64,000 bases of DNA from Limibacillus sp. (GCA_037379885.1 JARRJC010000004.1:1-64000), one strand, 5' to 3'; shown: positions 35,608-44,571, counted from the first letter of the stretch. The notes: generated from the sequence alone by a model not told the origin. Made by a program: numbers and translations.

Positions 35608-36552
35608 CTAGCGGATAACGCCCTGCAGCGAGATGTAGAGGGCGTACCCAGCCAAGAAGAGGACGCCCACCGGGCGGCCCAGCGGACGCCCGCGCCAAAG
35701 CAGCAAGAGCGTGACCAGCGCAGCGCCCGCCATGACCGGGCCGTCAACGCGCGAGAAGCGCGCGGCAACCGAAATGGGCTCGACCAGCACCGTCGCCCCC
35801 AGGATCGCCAGGATGTTGAAGATGTTGGAGCCGATGACGTTGGCCAAGGCCACATCGGCATGCTTGCGCCAGGCGGCCACCAGGGCCGTCGCCAGTTCCG
35901 GCAGCGAAGTGCCGACGGCCACCACCGTCAGGCCGATCACCGCTTCGGAAACGCCCAGGTCACGCGCAATGCCCGTCGCCCCGCTCACCAGAAGCCGCGC
36001 GCCGATCAGAAGGGCGACCAAGCCCACCACGGTGACCAGGGCCGCCCAGGGGGTCTTCAGGGCTTTGGTCTCCAGTTCCGCGGCCTCCGCCTCGAAGGCC
36101 GACTGGGGCGCCTTGCGCTCCAACCTGTAGGAATAGACAAGGTAGACGGTCAGGACCGCGAGCATCCCCGCGCCAAGCAGAGCGCCCAGCGTCGGAAGGA
36201 ACAGGAGGGGCAGAAGCGCGAAGGAGACCAGCGTCATGACTCCCGCCTCGCGCTTCAGTCCCGGCCCATCGGTGGCGACGGGGAAGATGAAGGCTGCCAT
36301 CCCCAAGATCAGCAGGGTGTTGCAGATGTTGGAGCCGATCACGTTGCCAAGCGCGATCTCCGGCGCACCGGCCATGGCTGCCTGCAAGGACACCAGAAGT
36401 TCCGGGGTGGAGGTGCCGAAGCCCACGATCACCATGCCGACGATGAGCTTGGACAGGCCAAAACGCTCCGCGAGGGAAACCGCGCCTCGCACCAGGAACT
36501 CGCCGCCACCGAAGAGCAGCAGCAGACCGGCAACAACGAGGGCGACGTCCAT
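35608..36552 (-). CDS. Calcium/sodium antiporter, CaxA/YrbG type
   Basis: Inner membrane cation exchanger of 314 residues with about ten helices in two inverted halves. Each half carries the alpha-repeat motif: FGTSTPELLVSLQAAMAG followed by ALGNVIGSNICN, and VGTSLPELATALVAAW followed by ALANVIGSNIFN. These Glu- and Asn-containing loops bind cations in the family. The start is the ATG at 36552 with GGAG upstream; the frame is open for 23 more residues without similarity. It is divergent from the following DMT gene. K+-dependent versus Ca2+/H+ exchange cannot be distinguished. Confidence 0.93.
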   Translation of the reverse strand: MDVALVVAGLLLLFGGGEFLVRGAVSLAERFGLSKLIVGMVIVGFGTSTPELLVSLQAAMAGAPEIALGNVIGSNICNTLLILGMAAFIFPVATDGPGLKREAGVMTLVSFALLPLLFLPTLGALLGAGMLAVLTVYLVYSYRLERKAPQSAFEAEAAELETKALKTPWAALVTVVGLVALLIGARLLVSGATGIARDLGVSEAVIGLTVVAVGTSLPELATALVAAWRKHADVALANVIGSNIFNILAILGATVLVEPISVAARFSRVDGPVMAGAALVTLLLLWRGRPLGRPVGVLFLAGYALYISLQGVIR

Positions 36553-36709
36553 GGAGACTCCGGGCAGGGTGTAAGATCGGGCGTGCCCCAGCATGTGGGC
36601 ATGGCAGCCCCCCACTTGCAATGCCCCGGTCCTGCTTTGTAGAAGAACTTTTGCTCATCCCAGGGGCGCGGTCTTCGCATCCGCCGCCCGGTCAGGCCGG
36701 AGGAAGCGC

Positions 36710-37621
36710 ATGGAGCTCTGGGTCCCTATCACGCTCGCCGCGGCCTTCTCGCAAAACATCCGCTCGGCGCTGCAAAAGCACTTCTCGACCAGCCTCGGGG
36801 CGACGGGCGCCACCTTCCTGCGCTTTGCCTACGGCTTTCCCTTCGCGCTGATCTATCTGGCCGTGCTGAACCAGGGCTTCGGCATGGGTTTGCCCAACCC
36901 CAATGGCGGCTTCTTCGCCTATGCCTTGACGGGCGGGTTGTTGCAGATCGCTGCGACCTTCCTGCTGGTCTCCCTCTTCGCCTTCAAGAACTTCGCGGTC
37001 GGCACCGCCTATTCGAAGACCGAGCCGATCCAGGCGGCTGTCTTCGGGCTCATCTTCCTGGGCGAGTCGGTGACCCTGCTGGGTGCCGCGGCGATTGTCC
37101 TGGGAACCCTGGGTGTGATCGCCATTTCCCTGGCGCGCAGCGAGCGGAGCCTCAAAAGCCTTTTCGAGTCTCTTTTGGGCCGCCCAGCCCTTATCGGGCT
37201 CGCCTCGGGCGCCTGCTTCGGCGGCTCGGCGGTTTGCTATCGCGGCGCGTCCCTGGCGCTTGAGGGCCCGACCTTCCTGATGCAGGCGGGCATGACGCTG
37301 GCGGTGGTGACGGTCTTCCAGACCGCCGTCATGGCGCTCTGGATGATCGGGCGGGACCGCCGGCAACTCTTCGCCTCTCTCGCCGCTTGGCGCACGGCTG
37401 TCTGGGTCGGTCTGTCCGGAGTCGTCGGATCGGCCTGCTGGTTCACCGCCATGACGCTCCAGAACGTCGCCTACGTGCGGATGCTGGGCCAGATCGAGCT
37501 GGTCTTCTCGATCATCGCATCCGTCTGCTTCTTCCGGGAGAAGATCACGGCGCGCGAACTGCTGGGATGCCTTCTGATCGGCGGCGGCATTGTCCTGCTG
37601 CTGGCGCCGCAGGTGGGTTAG
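36710..37621 (+). CDS. DMT superfamily transporter (EamA type)
   Basis: 303-residue inner membrane protein with about ten helices. The N-terminus MELWVPITLAAAFSQNIRSALQK and the segment NFAVGTAYSKTEPIQAA mark a distinct EamA subgroup, different from the other two DMT proteins in this window. GGAGGAA precedes the ATG at 36710. The RidA gene follows 115 bp downstream, so a shared transcript is possible. The substrate is unknown; a link to amine or amino acid export is only suggested by the RidA neighbour. Confidence 0.88.
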   Translation: MELWVPITLAAAFSQNIRSALQKHFSTSLGATGATFLRFAYGFPFALIYLAVLNQGFGMGLPNPNGGFFAYALTGGLLQIAATFLLVSLFAFKNFAVGTAYSKTEPIQAAVFGLIFLGESVTLLGAAAIVLGTLGVIAISLARSERSLKSLFESLLGRPALIGLASGACFGGSAVCYRGASLALEGPTFLMQAGMTLAVVTVFQTAVMALWMIGRDRRQLFASLAAWRTAVWVGLSGVVGSACWFTAMTLQNVAYVRMLGQIELVFSIIASVCFFREKITARELLGCLLIGGGIVLLLAPQVG

Positions 37622-37736
37622 TCCAGCCGCAAGCAGTCCTTTGCAAGTCGCGGAATCGCTAGTCATGGAGGGGGTGCCTTGGCTAGTCTCGCGCCTGATC
37701 GACAACGCCCAACACAGCAAAGGAGGCGAAAGCGCC

Positions 37737-38204
37737 ATGGCCGGGAAGATCGAAGCACGCCTGAAGGAATTGGGAATTGAACTGCCGGAGGCCGCCGCGC
37801 CGGCCGCGAACTACGTGCCCTACGTGGTCAGCGGCAACATGGTCTTCGTCGCTGGACAGATCACGCTGCTGAACGGGGAACTGAAGTTCCTTGGCAAGGT
37901 CGGCCAGGAACTCTCGGTCGAGGAGGGTCAGGCCGCCGCGCGCCTCTGCGCGCTTAACATCGCAGCGCAGCTCCGCGCCGCCTGCGGGGGCGACCTGGAC
38001 CGGGTCAAGCGCATCGTCCGCCTGGGCGGCTTCGTCAACTCCGGACCGGACTTCACTCAGCAGCCCGAGGTGATCAACGGTGCGTCCAACACCATCGTCG
38101 AGATCTTCGGCGAGGCCGGCAAGCACGCCCGCGCAGCCGTCAGCGCCGCCTCCCTGCCGCGCAACGTGGCCGTCGAGGTCGAGGCGATCGCCGAGATCGA
38201 ATAG
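37737..38204 (+). CDS. RidA family protein
   Basis: 155-residue YjgF/YER057c/UK114-fold protein. RidA removes reactive enamine/imine intermediates made by PLP enzymes, but this longer variant, common in alphaproteobacteria, belongs to a subgroup without proven activity. Visible blocks are NYVPYVVSGNMVFVAGQITLLNGE, VRLGGFVNSGPDF and GKHARAAVSAASLPRNVAVEVEAIAEI. The Arg of the canonical acid-binding site seems shifted or absent. A strong AAAGGAGG site precedes the ATG. A 12-bp direct repeat spans its stop codon. Confidence 0.9.
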   Translation: MAGKIEARLKELGIELPEAAAPAANYVPYVVSGNMVFVAGQITLLNGELKFLGKVGQELSVEEGQAAARLCALNIAAQLRAACGGDLDRVKRIVRLGGFVNSGPDFTQQPEVINGASNTIVEIFGEAGKHARAAVSAASLPRNVAVEVEAIAEIE

Positions 38205-38221
38205 GGCCAAGATCGAATAGG
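38194..38221. repeat. 12-bp direct repeat at the ridA stop codon
   Basis: AGATCGAATAGG occurs at 38194-38205 and again at 38210-38221. The first copy contains the TAG stop of the RidA gene. It looks like a small local duplication and has no evident role. Confidence 0.7.
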
Positions 38222-38229
38222 TAAGGCTG

Positions 38230-39216
38230 CTACTGACTCTGGCCGTCGCGCACCCGCCGCCACTTGGCGACGTTGCGGTTGTGCTCGGCCAGAGTCTTGG
38301 CGAAGGCGTGGCCGCCAGTGCCGTCGGCCACGAAATAGAGATACTCGCTCTCCGCCGGCTGCAAGACCGCCTCCAGCGACGCGCGCCCCGGATTGGCGAT
38401 GGGGCCCGGCGGCAAGCCGGCGTTCTGGTAGGTGTTGTAGGGATCGTCCACCTTCCAGTCCTGACGCGTCAGCGCGCGGCCCAGGGGCTTCTCGCCCTTG
38501 GTCAGCGCGAAGATGACGGTGGGGTCGGACTGAAGGGGCATGCCTAACTGAAGGCGGTTGTAGAAGACGGAGGCGACCAGGGGCCGCTCTCCGCCCACAC
38601 CGGTTTCCTTCTCGACGATGGAGGCGAGGATCACGGCCTCTTCAGGGTTGGCGAGCGGCAAGCCTTCGGCCCGCTCCGCCCAGAGGTCTTGCAGCGTGGT
38701 CTGCATGGCCTCTTCCATGCGCGCGATCAGCTCGCCCGCCCCGTCGCCGCGCTGATAGTGATAGGTCTCGGGAAGCAGGCTGCCCTCGGGCGGCGGCTCC
38801 GGCAGTTCGCCTTCCAGGTGCTCCGCCTCTGAGACCAGCGCCAGGATCTCGCGGGAGGTGAGACCCTCCGGCACGGTGACGCGGCGCGCCAGGGCCCGGC
38901 CCTCGCGCAGTATCTCCATGATCTGTCGGGGCGACGCGCCCGCCGGGATGGCGAATTCCCCGGCCTTCAGCTCCGCGCCCGCCCCGGCCTTGCGCACGCC
39001 CAGCCGAAAGACCAGCGGATCGGCGATCAGCCCTTCGCGCTCCAGCAGGACCGCAATGGTGCTGAGCCCGCTTCCGCGCGGGACCAGGATGATCTCTTCC
39101 ACGCTGGAGGGGCCTTCGGCGGTGAACTTTTCGTCAAGCCAGCGGTTGGCCAGAAAAAGCGAGAGGGTGGCCAGGACGATGGCCAGCAGAATCAGCCGCA
39201 GGACCCAGCGAAGCAT
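38230..39216 (-). CDS. mltG: Endolytic murein transglycosylase MltG
   Basis: Membrane-anchored enzyme that cuts nascent peptidoglycan strands and sets their length. The 328-residue product has one N-terminal helix (about 5-24), a LysM-like beta domain (about 38-110) and the YceG catalytic domain. The catalytic Glu lies in ASIVEKET, followed by LVASVFYNRLQLGMPLQSDPTVIFAL and NTYQNAGLPPGPIANPG. It is 18 bp after fabF, the standard alphaproteobacterial order. yicC and gmk, which usually come next, are instead 22 kb away. Confidence 0.95.
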   Translation of the reverse strand: MLRWVLRLILLAIVLATLSLFLANRWLDEKFTAEGPSSVEEIILVPRGSGLSTIAVLLEREGLIADPLVFRLGVRKAGAGAELKAGEFAIPAGASPRQIMEILREGRALARRVTVPEGLTSREILALVSEAEHLEGELPEPPPEGSLLPETYHYQRGDGAGELIARMEEAMQTTLQDLWAERAEGLPLANPEEAVILASIVEKETGVGGERPLVASVFYNRLQLGMPLQSDPTVIFALTKGEKPLGRALTRQDWKVDDPYNTYQNAGLPPGPIANPGRASLEAVLQPAESEYLYFVADGTGGHAFAKTLAEHNRNVAKWRRVRDGQSQ

Positions 39217-39234
39217 CGCCTTTCGCGCGCCCGC

Positions 39235-40497
39235 TTACTGCGCCTTGGCGAGGATCAGGCAGGCGTTGGTCCCGCCGAAGCCGAAGGAGTTCGACATGGC
39301 GTGGGTGATCGGCCGCTTCTTGGCCGTGTGCGCCACGAGGTCGATGTCGCAGCCCTCGCTCGGGTCGTCCAGATTGAGGGTCGGCGGGGCCAGATCGTTG
39401 GTGATCGCCAGGGTGGAGAAGATCGCCTCCACGGCTCCCGCCGCGCCCAGCAAGTGGCCGATGGCCGACTTGGTGGAGGACATGGAGAGGCTGTAGGCAT
39501 GATCCCCGAAGAGGCGCTTGATCGCGCCCAGTTCGATCTCGTCGCCGAGCGGCGTGGAGGTGCCGTGGGCGTTGATGTAGTCGATGGCCGTGGGCTCGAT
39601 CCCGGCACGCTTCAGCGCGGCCTTCATGGCGCGGAAGCCGCCGTTGCCGTCAGCCGGCGGGGCCGTGATGTGATGAGCATCGCCCGACATGCCGTAGCCC
39701 ACGACCTCGGCGTAGATGGTGGCGCCGCGCGCCTTGGCGTGCTCCAGCTCTTCCAGGACCACGACACCGGCGCCCTCGCCCATGACGAAGCCGTCGCGCT
39801 GCTTGTCCCAGGGGCGCGAGGCCTTCTCAGGCGTGTCGTTGAAGTTCGTGGAAAGCGCGCGGGCCGCGGCGAAACCCGCGATCCCCAGGCGGCAGACCGC
39901 CGCTTCCGCACCGCCCGCGATCATCACGTCGGCGTCGTCCAGCGCGATCATTCGCGAGGCGTCGCCGATGGCGTGCGCGCCGGTCGAACAGGCCGTCACC
40001 ACGGAATGGTTGGGGCCCTTGAACCCGTAGCGGATCGAGACTTGCCCGGAGGCGAGGTTGATCAGCGCGGCGGGGATGAAGAAGGGCGACACGCGCCGGG
40101 GACCGCGCTCGTTGAGCTGTATGCTGCCCTCGGCGATCCACTGGAGGCCGCCGATGCCAGAACCGATCAGAACGCCGGTGCGCTCCTGCTCCTCGGGGTC
40201 ATCGGGCGTCCATCCCGCATGGGCAATCGCCTCGTCGGCGGCGGCCATGGCGTAGTGGATGAAGGTGTCGTTCTTGCGCTGGTCCTTGGGCTCCAGGTAG
40301 TCGTCGGCGTTGAACAGCCCCTCCTCGGTGGAACCGCGGGGGATGGTGCCGGCGATCTTGGAGGGCAGGTCCGAGACATCGAAGCTCTGGATCGGCCGCA
40401 GGCCCGACTGACCGGAGGTCAGACGGTTCCATACATTCTCCACCCCGACGCCAAGCGGGGAGACGATACCCATTCCGGTTATGACGACTCTTCGCAT
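39235..40497 (-). CDS. fabF: Beta-ketoacyl-ACP synthase II
   Basis: Condensing enzyme extending acyl-ACP with malonyl-ACP. The 420-residue product has the full Cys-His-His triad: Cys170 in VTACSTGAHAIGDA, His311 in NAHGTSTPLGD and His347 in SAIGHLLGAAGA. It ends with NSFGFGGTNACLILAK. The triad with two His matches FabF rather than FabH. It is the fourth gene of fabD-fabG-acpP-fabF-mltG, 118 bp after acpP. Confidence 0.97.
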   Translation of the reverse strand: MRRVVITGMGIVSPLGVGVENVWNRLTSGQSGLRPIQSFDVSDLPSKIAGTIPRGSTEEGLFNADDYLEPKDQRKNDTFIHYAMAAADEAIAHAGWTPDDPEEQERTGVLIGSGIGGLQWIAEGSIQLNERGPRRVSPFFIPAALINLASGQVSIRYGFKGPNHSVVTACSTGAHAIGDASRMIALDDADVMIAGGAEAAVCRLGIAGFAAARALSTNFNDTPEKASRPWDKQRDGFVMGEGAGVVVLEELEHAKARGATIYAEVVGYGMSGDAHHITAPPADGNGGFRAMKAALKRAGIEPTAIDYINAHGTSTPLGDEIELGAIKRLFGDHAYSLSMSSTKSAIGHLLGAAGAVEAIFSTLAITNDLAPPTLNLDDPSEGCDIDLVAHTAKKRPITHAMSNSFGFGGTNACLILAKAQ

Positions 40498-40615
40498 GAT
40501 GACTCTTCACCTCTTGCCGCGCCCCGGAACGCCGCTCGATGCACCCGGCACGTAGTGCGGCACTTCCCGGAGTCTCCCCGTGGCGGGGAGCCCCGGAAGG
40601 CGTGTCGCGCTAGCC

Positions 40616-40852
40616 TTAGGAGTTGCTGGAGATGAAGTCGATCGCGTCCTTGACGGTCACGATCTTCTCAGCCGCGTCATCGGGGATCTCGCAGCCGAAC
40701 TCTTCCTCGAAAGCCATAACCAGCTCGACCGTGTCGAGGCTGTCCGCCCCCAAATCGTCGATGAAGCTGGCCGTCTCGGTAACCTTGTCCTCGTCCACAC
40801 CCAGGTGCTCGACGACGATCTTCTTAACGCGGTCGGCGATATCGTTGCTCAT
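40616..40852 (-). CDS. acpP: Acyl carrier protein
   Basis: Carries growing acyl chains on phosphopantetheine. The 78-residue acidic product starts [20 protein letters not shown], and its attachment serine is Ser38 in [18 protein letters not shown]. The start at 40852 matches the family; an in-frame upstream codon adds four residues and is unlikely. AAGGTGG precedes it. The 211-bp spacer before it, after fabG, is AT-richer than its surroundings and may hold an extra promoter, which would fit the high demand for ACP. Confidence 0.97.
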   Translation of the reverse strand: MSNDIADRVKKIVVEHLGVDEDKVTETASFIDDLGADSLDTVELVMAFEEEFGCEIPDDAAEKIVTVKDAIDFISSNS

Positions 40853-41063
40853 GGTTTCGTCCACCTTCGTCCTTCAGTTGATTTAAGCATCGTTCCTAGT
40901 CTTAACCAAAAGAGGGCTCCCGTCCCTCTTTCTTGCCAAGCGGCCTAAGCGCGCCGGAAAAGCCGCTAGCCTCTTAACATCTTTGCAATAGACTTTCCAG
41001 CGAGCCGGCACCAATTAAAAAATTCCGCGCCGCCCACGGCAAGCCCCAGCGTTCTTACGATCC

Positions 41064-41801
41064 TCAGATCATGGCCATGCCGCCGTTCACGTGAAGCGTC
41101 TGACCGGTTACGTAGGCTGCCTCCTGGCTCGCCAGATAGACGACGGCGGCGGCAATATCGTCGGAACTGCCCAGGCGTCCCGCGGGGATGTTCTGCAATA
41201 TCCTGTCGCGCTGCTGCTCGTTGAGCGCGTCGGTCATGGCGGTTTCGATCATGCCCGGCGCCACGCAGTTGAGCGTCACGCCACGGCTCGCCACCTCCTG
41301 CGCCAGCGATTTGGTCATGCCGATCAGCCCGGCCTTCGAAGCCGCATAGTTCGCCTGTCCGGGATTGCCGGTGACGCCGACCACGGAGGTGATGCCGACG
41401 ATGCGCCCGGAGCGGCGCTTCATCATGCCCTTCAGCGCGGCGCGCGTCAGGCGGAAGGAAGCCGTCAGGTTGACGTCCAGCACAGCCTGCCAGTCCTCGT
41501 CCTTCATGCGCAGTGCCAGACCGTCGCGGGTCAGGCCCGCGTTGTTGACCAGGATGTCGAGCGGCCCCAGCGCCTCGTCGCACTGCCCGACCAGCGCTTC
41601 GGTCTGCACGGCGTCCGACAGGTTGCAGGGCAGCACGGCCACGCGCTCGCCGAGATCGGCGGCCAAGCTCTCCAGCGGTTCCACGCGGGTGCCGCTCAGC
41701 CCGACAGAGGCGCCTTGGGCGTGAAGCGCGCGGGCGATGGCGCCCCCGATGCCGCCCGAAGCGCCGGTCACCAGCGCCACCTTGCCCGTCAGATCAAACA
41801 T
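41064..41801 (-). CDS. fabG: 3-oxoacyl-ACP reductase
   Basis: NADPH-dependent short-chain dehydrogenase of fatty acid elongation. The 245-residue product has the cofactor loop TGASGGIGGA (about 12-21), NNAG at 86-89, and catalytic Ser139, Tyr152 and Lys156 (NYAASK). It ends with the FabG-type VTGQTLHVNGGMAM. GGAGAG precedes the ATG. Position between fabD and acpP makes the FabG role, rather than a generic SDR, secure. Confidence 0.97.
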   Translation of the reverse strand: MFDLTGKVALVTGASGGIGGAIARALHAQGASVGLSGTRVEPLESLAADLGERVAVLPCNLSDAVQTEALVGQCDEALGPLDILVNNAGLTRDGLALRMKDEDWQAVLDVNLTASFRLTRAALKGMMKRRSGRIVGITSVVGVTGNPGQANYAASKAGLIGMTKSLAQEVASRGVTLNCVAPGMIETAMTDALNEQQRDRILQNIPAGRLGSSDDIAAAVVYLASQEAAYVTGQTLHVNGGMAMI

Positions 41802-41843
41802 CGCTCTCTCCTCGGTTCTGTCGTTTTCAACTCGCCCCGGCGC

Positions 41844-42785
41844 TCACAGCGCGGCCAGCAGCGCTTCGATCTCTTCCGGCGTCCCAGCGTTCAGGGAGTT
41901 CATTTCCCGTTCGATGCGGCGGGTCAACCCGCTCAGCACCTTCCCGTTGCCCAGTTCGACCAGACAATCGACCTCCAGGTCGCGCATCGCCAAGACGCCT
42001 TCGCGCCAGCGCACCATGCCCGTCACCTGTTCGACCAGCAGACGGCGGATGGTGGCGGGGTCCACGGCCGGGGCCGCCGCCACGTTGGAGACCACCGGCA
42101 AGCTGGGCGGAAGGATGGTGACGGCTTCCAGCGCCTCGCCCATGACATCGGCCGCCGGAGCCATGAGGGCGCAGTGGAAGGGAGCGGACACCGGCAGCAG
42201 CACCGCGCGCTTGGCGCCCTTTTCCTTGGCGATTTCAGTGGCCCGCTCGACCGCCGCGGCGTGGCCGGAGACCACGACCTGGCCCGGCGCGTTGTCGTTC
42301 GCGGCCTGACAGACTTCTCCTTGAGCGGCTTCTTCGGCGATGGCCTGCACTTCGGGCAGGTCCAGACCGAGCAGCGCGGCCATCGCGCCGGTCCCGACCG
42401 GGGTCGCCTGCTGCATGGCCTGCCCGCGCCGCTTCAGGAGACGCGCTCCGTCGGACAGCGTGAAGGCGCCCGCCGCCGTCAGGGCAGAATATTCGCCCAG
42501 GGAGTGGCCGGCGACATAGGATCCCTTTTCGGCCAACATGAAGCCGCCCTCGCTCTCCAGCACGCGCACCACTGCAAGCGAAGCGGCCATGATCGCGGGC
42601 TGGGCGTTCTCGGTCAGGGTCAGATCGCCTTCCGGCCCCTCGGCCATCAAGCGGAAGAGGTGCTGGTCCAGCGCATCGTCGACCTCCTCGAAGACCTGCC
42701 GGGCGACCGGAAAGGCCTCGGCCAGGGCGACACCCATCCCCACGGCCTGGGACCCCTGACCTGGAAAGACGAACGCGCGTGCCAT
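41844..42785 (-). CDS. fabD: Malonyl-CoA-ACP transacylase
   Basis: Loads malonyl groups from CoA onto ACP. The 313-residue product begins ARAFVFPGQGSQAVGMG and has the nucleophile Ser95 in GHSLGEYSA and the partner His in PVSAPFHCALM. The later QVTGMVRWREGV is also typical. GGGAGGG precedes the ATG. It is the first gene of the fab operon and is divergent from the rpsF operon across about 346 bp. Confidence 0.97.
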   Translation of the reverse strand: MARAFVFPGQGSQAVGMGVALAEAFPVARQVFEEVDDALDQHLFRLMAEGPEGDLTLTENAQPAIMAASLAVVRVLESEGGFMLAEKGSYVAGHSLGEYSALTAAGAFTLSDGARLLKRRGQAMQQATPVGTGAMAALLGLDLPEVQAIAEEAAQGEVCQAANDNAPGQVVVSGHAAAVERATEIAKEKGAKRAVLLPVSAPFHCALMAPAADVMGEALEAVTILPPSLPVVSNVAAAPAVDPATIRRLLVEQVTGMVRWREGVLAMRDLEVDCLVELGNGKVLSGLTRRIEREMNSLNAGTPEEIEALLAAL

Positions 42786-42981
42786 ATCGGCTACCCTCCC
42801 CTTGGCGGCGAAGCCTGCTTTTTTGCTGCTTTCGGGCTTCGCTTTTGAAAAAGCTTAAACGCTTTCGCGGAGTCGACCGAATCCTGGCCGGCCAACCCCA
42901 AGCGGGCGCTAGTGATAGACACCCTCGGGGCCCTGTCAAGCGGTCGCGCCGGACAGGCGCCGGCGAATCCGCAGATTCCCC

Positions 42982-43009
42982 TTGCACGGCAAGGCGTCAT
43001 GGCTATAGT
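42982..43009 (+). promoter_or_regulatory. Sigma-70-type promoter of rpsF-rpsR-rplI
   Basis: TTGCAC at 42982-42987 and TATAGT at 43004-43009 are spaced by 16 bp. Transcription would start near 43016 and leave a leader of about 115 nt before the rpsF ATG. Confidence 0.6.
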
Positions 43010-43030
43010 CCGGCTCCTCGCAATCTCCTC

Positions 43031-43068
43031 GCCGAGCCTTCGCGGGCCCTCACGGGAAAAGGTTCGGC
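43031..43068 (+). other. Leader stem upstream of rpsF
   Basis: GCCGAGCC at 43031-43038 pairs with GGTTCGGC at 43061-43068, with one G-U pair, around an inner CCC/GGG mini-hairpin. A further GC-rich pairing follows at about 43071-43103. Leaders ahead of rpsF in other bacteria bind S6:S18 for feedback control; whether this one does is not shown. Confidence 0.4.
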
Positions 43069-43131
43069 TAGGGCCGGGTGGCCGTCAATCAGGCGGCTCC
43101 GTCCCAATAACAGCCATGAGGAGTGACAGTT

Positions 43132-43617
43132 ATGGCTTATTACGAGTGCGTATTCATCGCGCGCCAGGACATCTCGACCCAGCAGGTCGAAGGCCTCAGC
43201 GACGAATTCGCTCAGATCATCGAAACCGGCGGCGGCAAGGTCACCAAGCGCGAGTCTTGGGGTCTTCGCAACCTCGCCTTCAAGATCAAGAAGAACCGCA
43301 AGGGGCATTACATGCTCTTCAACATCGACGGCCCGAGCGACGCGGTGCTGGAGATGGAGCGCAACATGCGTCTCAACGAGGACGTGCTGCGCTACATGAC
43401 CGTTCGCGTCGAGGAGCTGGAAGAAGGCCCCTCTGCGATGATGCAGCAGAAGGACCGCCGCGACGACCGGCGCGGAGGCCCGGGTGGCCGCCGTGACGAC
43501 CGTGGCGGCGATCGTGGTAGCGACCGCCGTGACGACCGCCGGGGTGACCGTGGCGGCGACCGTGGCGAGCGCCGTCCGCGTGAAGAGCGCGCCGAGCAGG
43601 AAGGAGATAGCAACTGA
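43132..43617 (+). CDS. rpsF: 30S ribosomal protein S6
   Basis: Small-subunit protein that binds 16S rRNA together with S18. The 161-residue product has the normal S6 fold in about residues 1-95 ([37 protein letters not shown]). A long tail of about 55 residues rich in Arg, Asp and Gly follows (repeats such as DRRDDRRGG and DRGGDRG), surely disordered. Such tails occur in alphaproteobacteria but vary in length. The ATG at 43132 follows GAGGAG; a GTG 9 bp upstream is the alternative. Its stop overlaps the rpsR start (TGATG). Confidence 0.97.
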   Translation: MAYYECVFIARQDISTQQVEGLSDEFAQIIETGGGKVTKRESWGLRNLAFKIKKNRKGHYMLFNIDGPSDAVLEMERNMRLNEDVLRYMTVRVEELEEGPSAMMQQKDRRDDRRGGPGGRRDDRGGDRGSDRRDDRRGDRGGDRGERRPREERAEQEGDSN

Positions 43618-43877
43618 TGTCTACCGTACGTGTTGTCAGCAGCGGTGGCGCCGTCCGCCGCCCCTTCTTCCGCCGCCGCAAGTCCTGTCCCTTCTCCGGC
43701 CCCAACGCGCCGAAGATCGACTACAAGGACCTGAAGCTCATGGGACGCTTCGTCTCCGAGCGCGGCAAGATCGTGCCCAGCCGCATCACGGCCGTGTCGG
43801 CCAAGAAGCAGCGTGAACTGGCCCGCGCCATCAAGCGCGCGCGCTTCCTCGCTCTGCTTCCCTATGTGCTGAAGTAA
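43617..43877 (+). CDS. rpsR: 30S ribosomal protein S18
   Basis: Small-subunit protein that docks with S6 on the platform. The 86-residue product has the core [40 protein letters not shown] and the C-terminal [12 protein letters not shown]. The initiator overlaps the rpsF stop by one base, so translation is coupled, matching the 1:1 stoichiometry. The N-terminal RRKSCPFSG has a single Cys, as in Zn-free variants. Confidence 0.97.
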   Translation: MSTVRVVSSGGAVRRPFFRRRKSCPFSGPNAPKIDYKDLKLMGRFVSERGKIVPSRITAVSAKKQRELARAIKRARFLALLPYVLK

Positions 43878-43893
43878 GGCGGAGGTTCGTATC

Positions 43894-44571
43894 ATGGACG
43901 TGATCCTTTTGGAGCGCATCGAGAACCTCGGCCAGATGGGCGACACCGTCTCCGTCAAGCCGGGTTTTGCGCGCAACTTCCTCCTGCCGCAGAAAAAGGC
44001 CCTGCGCGCCACCAAGGAAAACCAAGCGGTTTTCGAAGCGCAGCGCGCCCAGCTCGAGGCCCAGAACCTCGAGCGCCGCAAGGAAGCCGAACAGATCGCC
44101 GGAAAGGTCGAAGGCCTGAAGGTGATCATGATCCGCTCGGCGGGCGACACCGGCCAGCTCTACGGCTCGGTCACCGCCCGTGACATCGCCGATGCGGTCA
44201 GCGAGGCGGGCATGACGGTCTCCCGCGCCCAGGTGGTGCTGGACAAGGCCATCAAGGTCCTGGGCCTGCACCAGATCCGCCTGCGTCTGCACCCGGAGGT
44301 CTCGATCGAGATCACCGTGAACGTGGCGCGTTCGGAGGCTGAGGCCGAGACCCAGGCCGCCACCGGCGAAATGGCGACCACCGAGTCCCAGATGGAGGCC
44401 GAAGAGGCCGCCATCGAAGAGGCTCTGGAACTCGCGGAAGCCGCTGAAGAGGCCGAGGCCGCAGCGGAAGACGAAGAGGGTACGACCCCCGAGGACGCGG
44501 AAGCCGCCGTCGCCGAGGCCGAAGAGGCCGCCAGTGACGCGACCGCTGACGAGGAAGAGCCGAAGTCCTAA
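43894..44571 (+). CDS. rplI: 50S ribosomal protein L9
   Basis: Large-subunit protein with two globular domains joined by a long helix. Residues 1-150 match L9: [32 protein letters not shown], the helix around 40-75 and the C-terminal domain ending [13 protein letters not shown] tail of about 75 residues rich in Glu and Ala ([20 protein letters not shown]) follows, strongly acidic and probably helical or disordered. It is the last gene of the operon, with a terminator 40 bp later. The replicative helicase gene often found next in this class is absent. Confidence 0.97.
   Translation: MDVILLERIENLGQMGDTVSVKPGFARNFLLPQKKALRATKENQAVFEAQRAQLEAQNLERRKEAEQIAGKVEGLKVIMIRSAGDTGQLYGSVTARDIADAVSEAGMTVSRAQVVLDKAIKVLGLHQIRLRLHPEVSIEITVNVARSEAEAETQAATGEMATTESQMEAEEAAIEEALELAEAAEEAEAAAEDEEGTTPEDAEAAVAEAEEAASDATADEEEPKS

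Larger units (their letters stand above)
42786..43131. other. 346-bp spacer between fabD and rpsF
   Basis: No gene fits. The side near fabD has a T-rich run and an AT-richer patch (about 42815-42870) that may hold the fab operon promoter, though I cannot pick out a clear -35/-10 pair. The other side holds a good promoter and a structured leader for rpsF, listed separately. Confidence 0.6.

Noticed and set aside
15945-38229. The 22-kb block as a genomic island
   Set aside because: It has no integrase, tRNA edge, direct repeats or odd base composition, and it contains core genes such as accBC, aroQ and nrdJ.
43430-43617. Arg/Asp/Gly repeats in the rpsF tail as a CRISPR-like or mobile repeat
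   Set aside because: The repeats are imperfect, in frame, and belong to a known type of disordered S6 tail.
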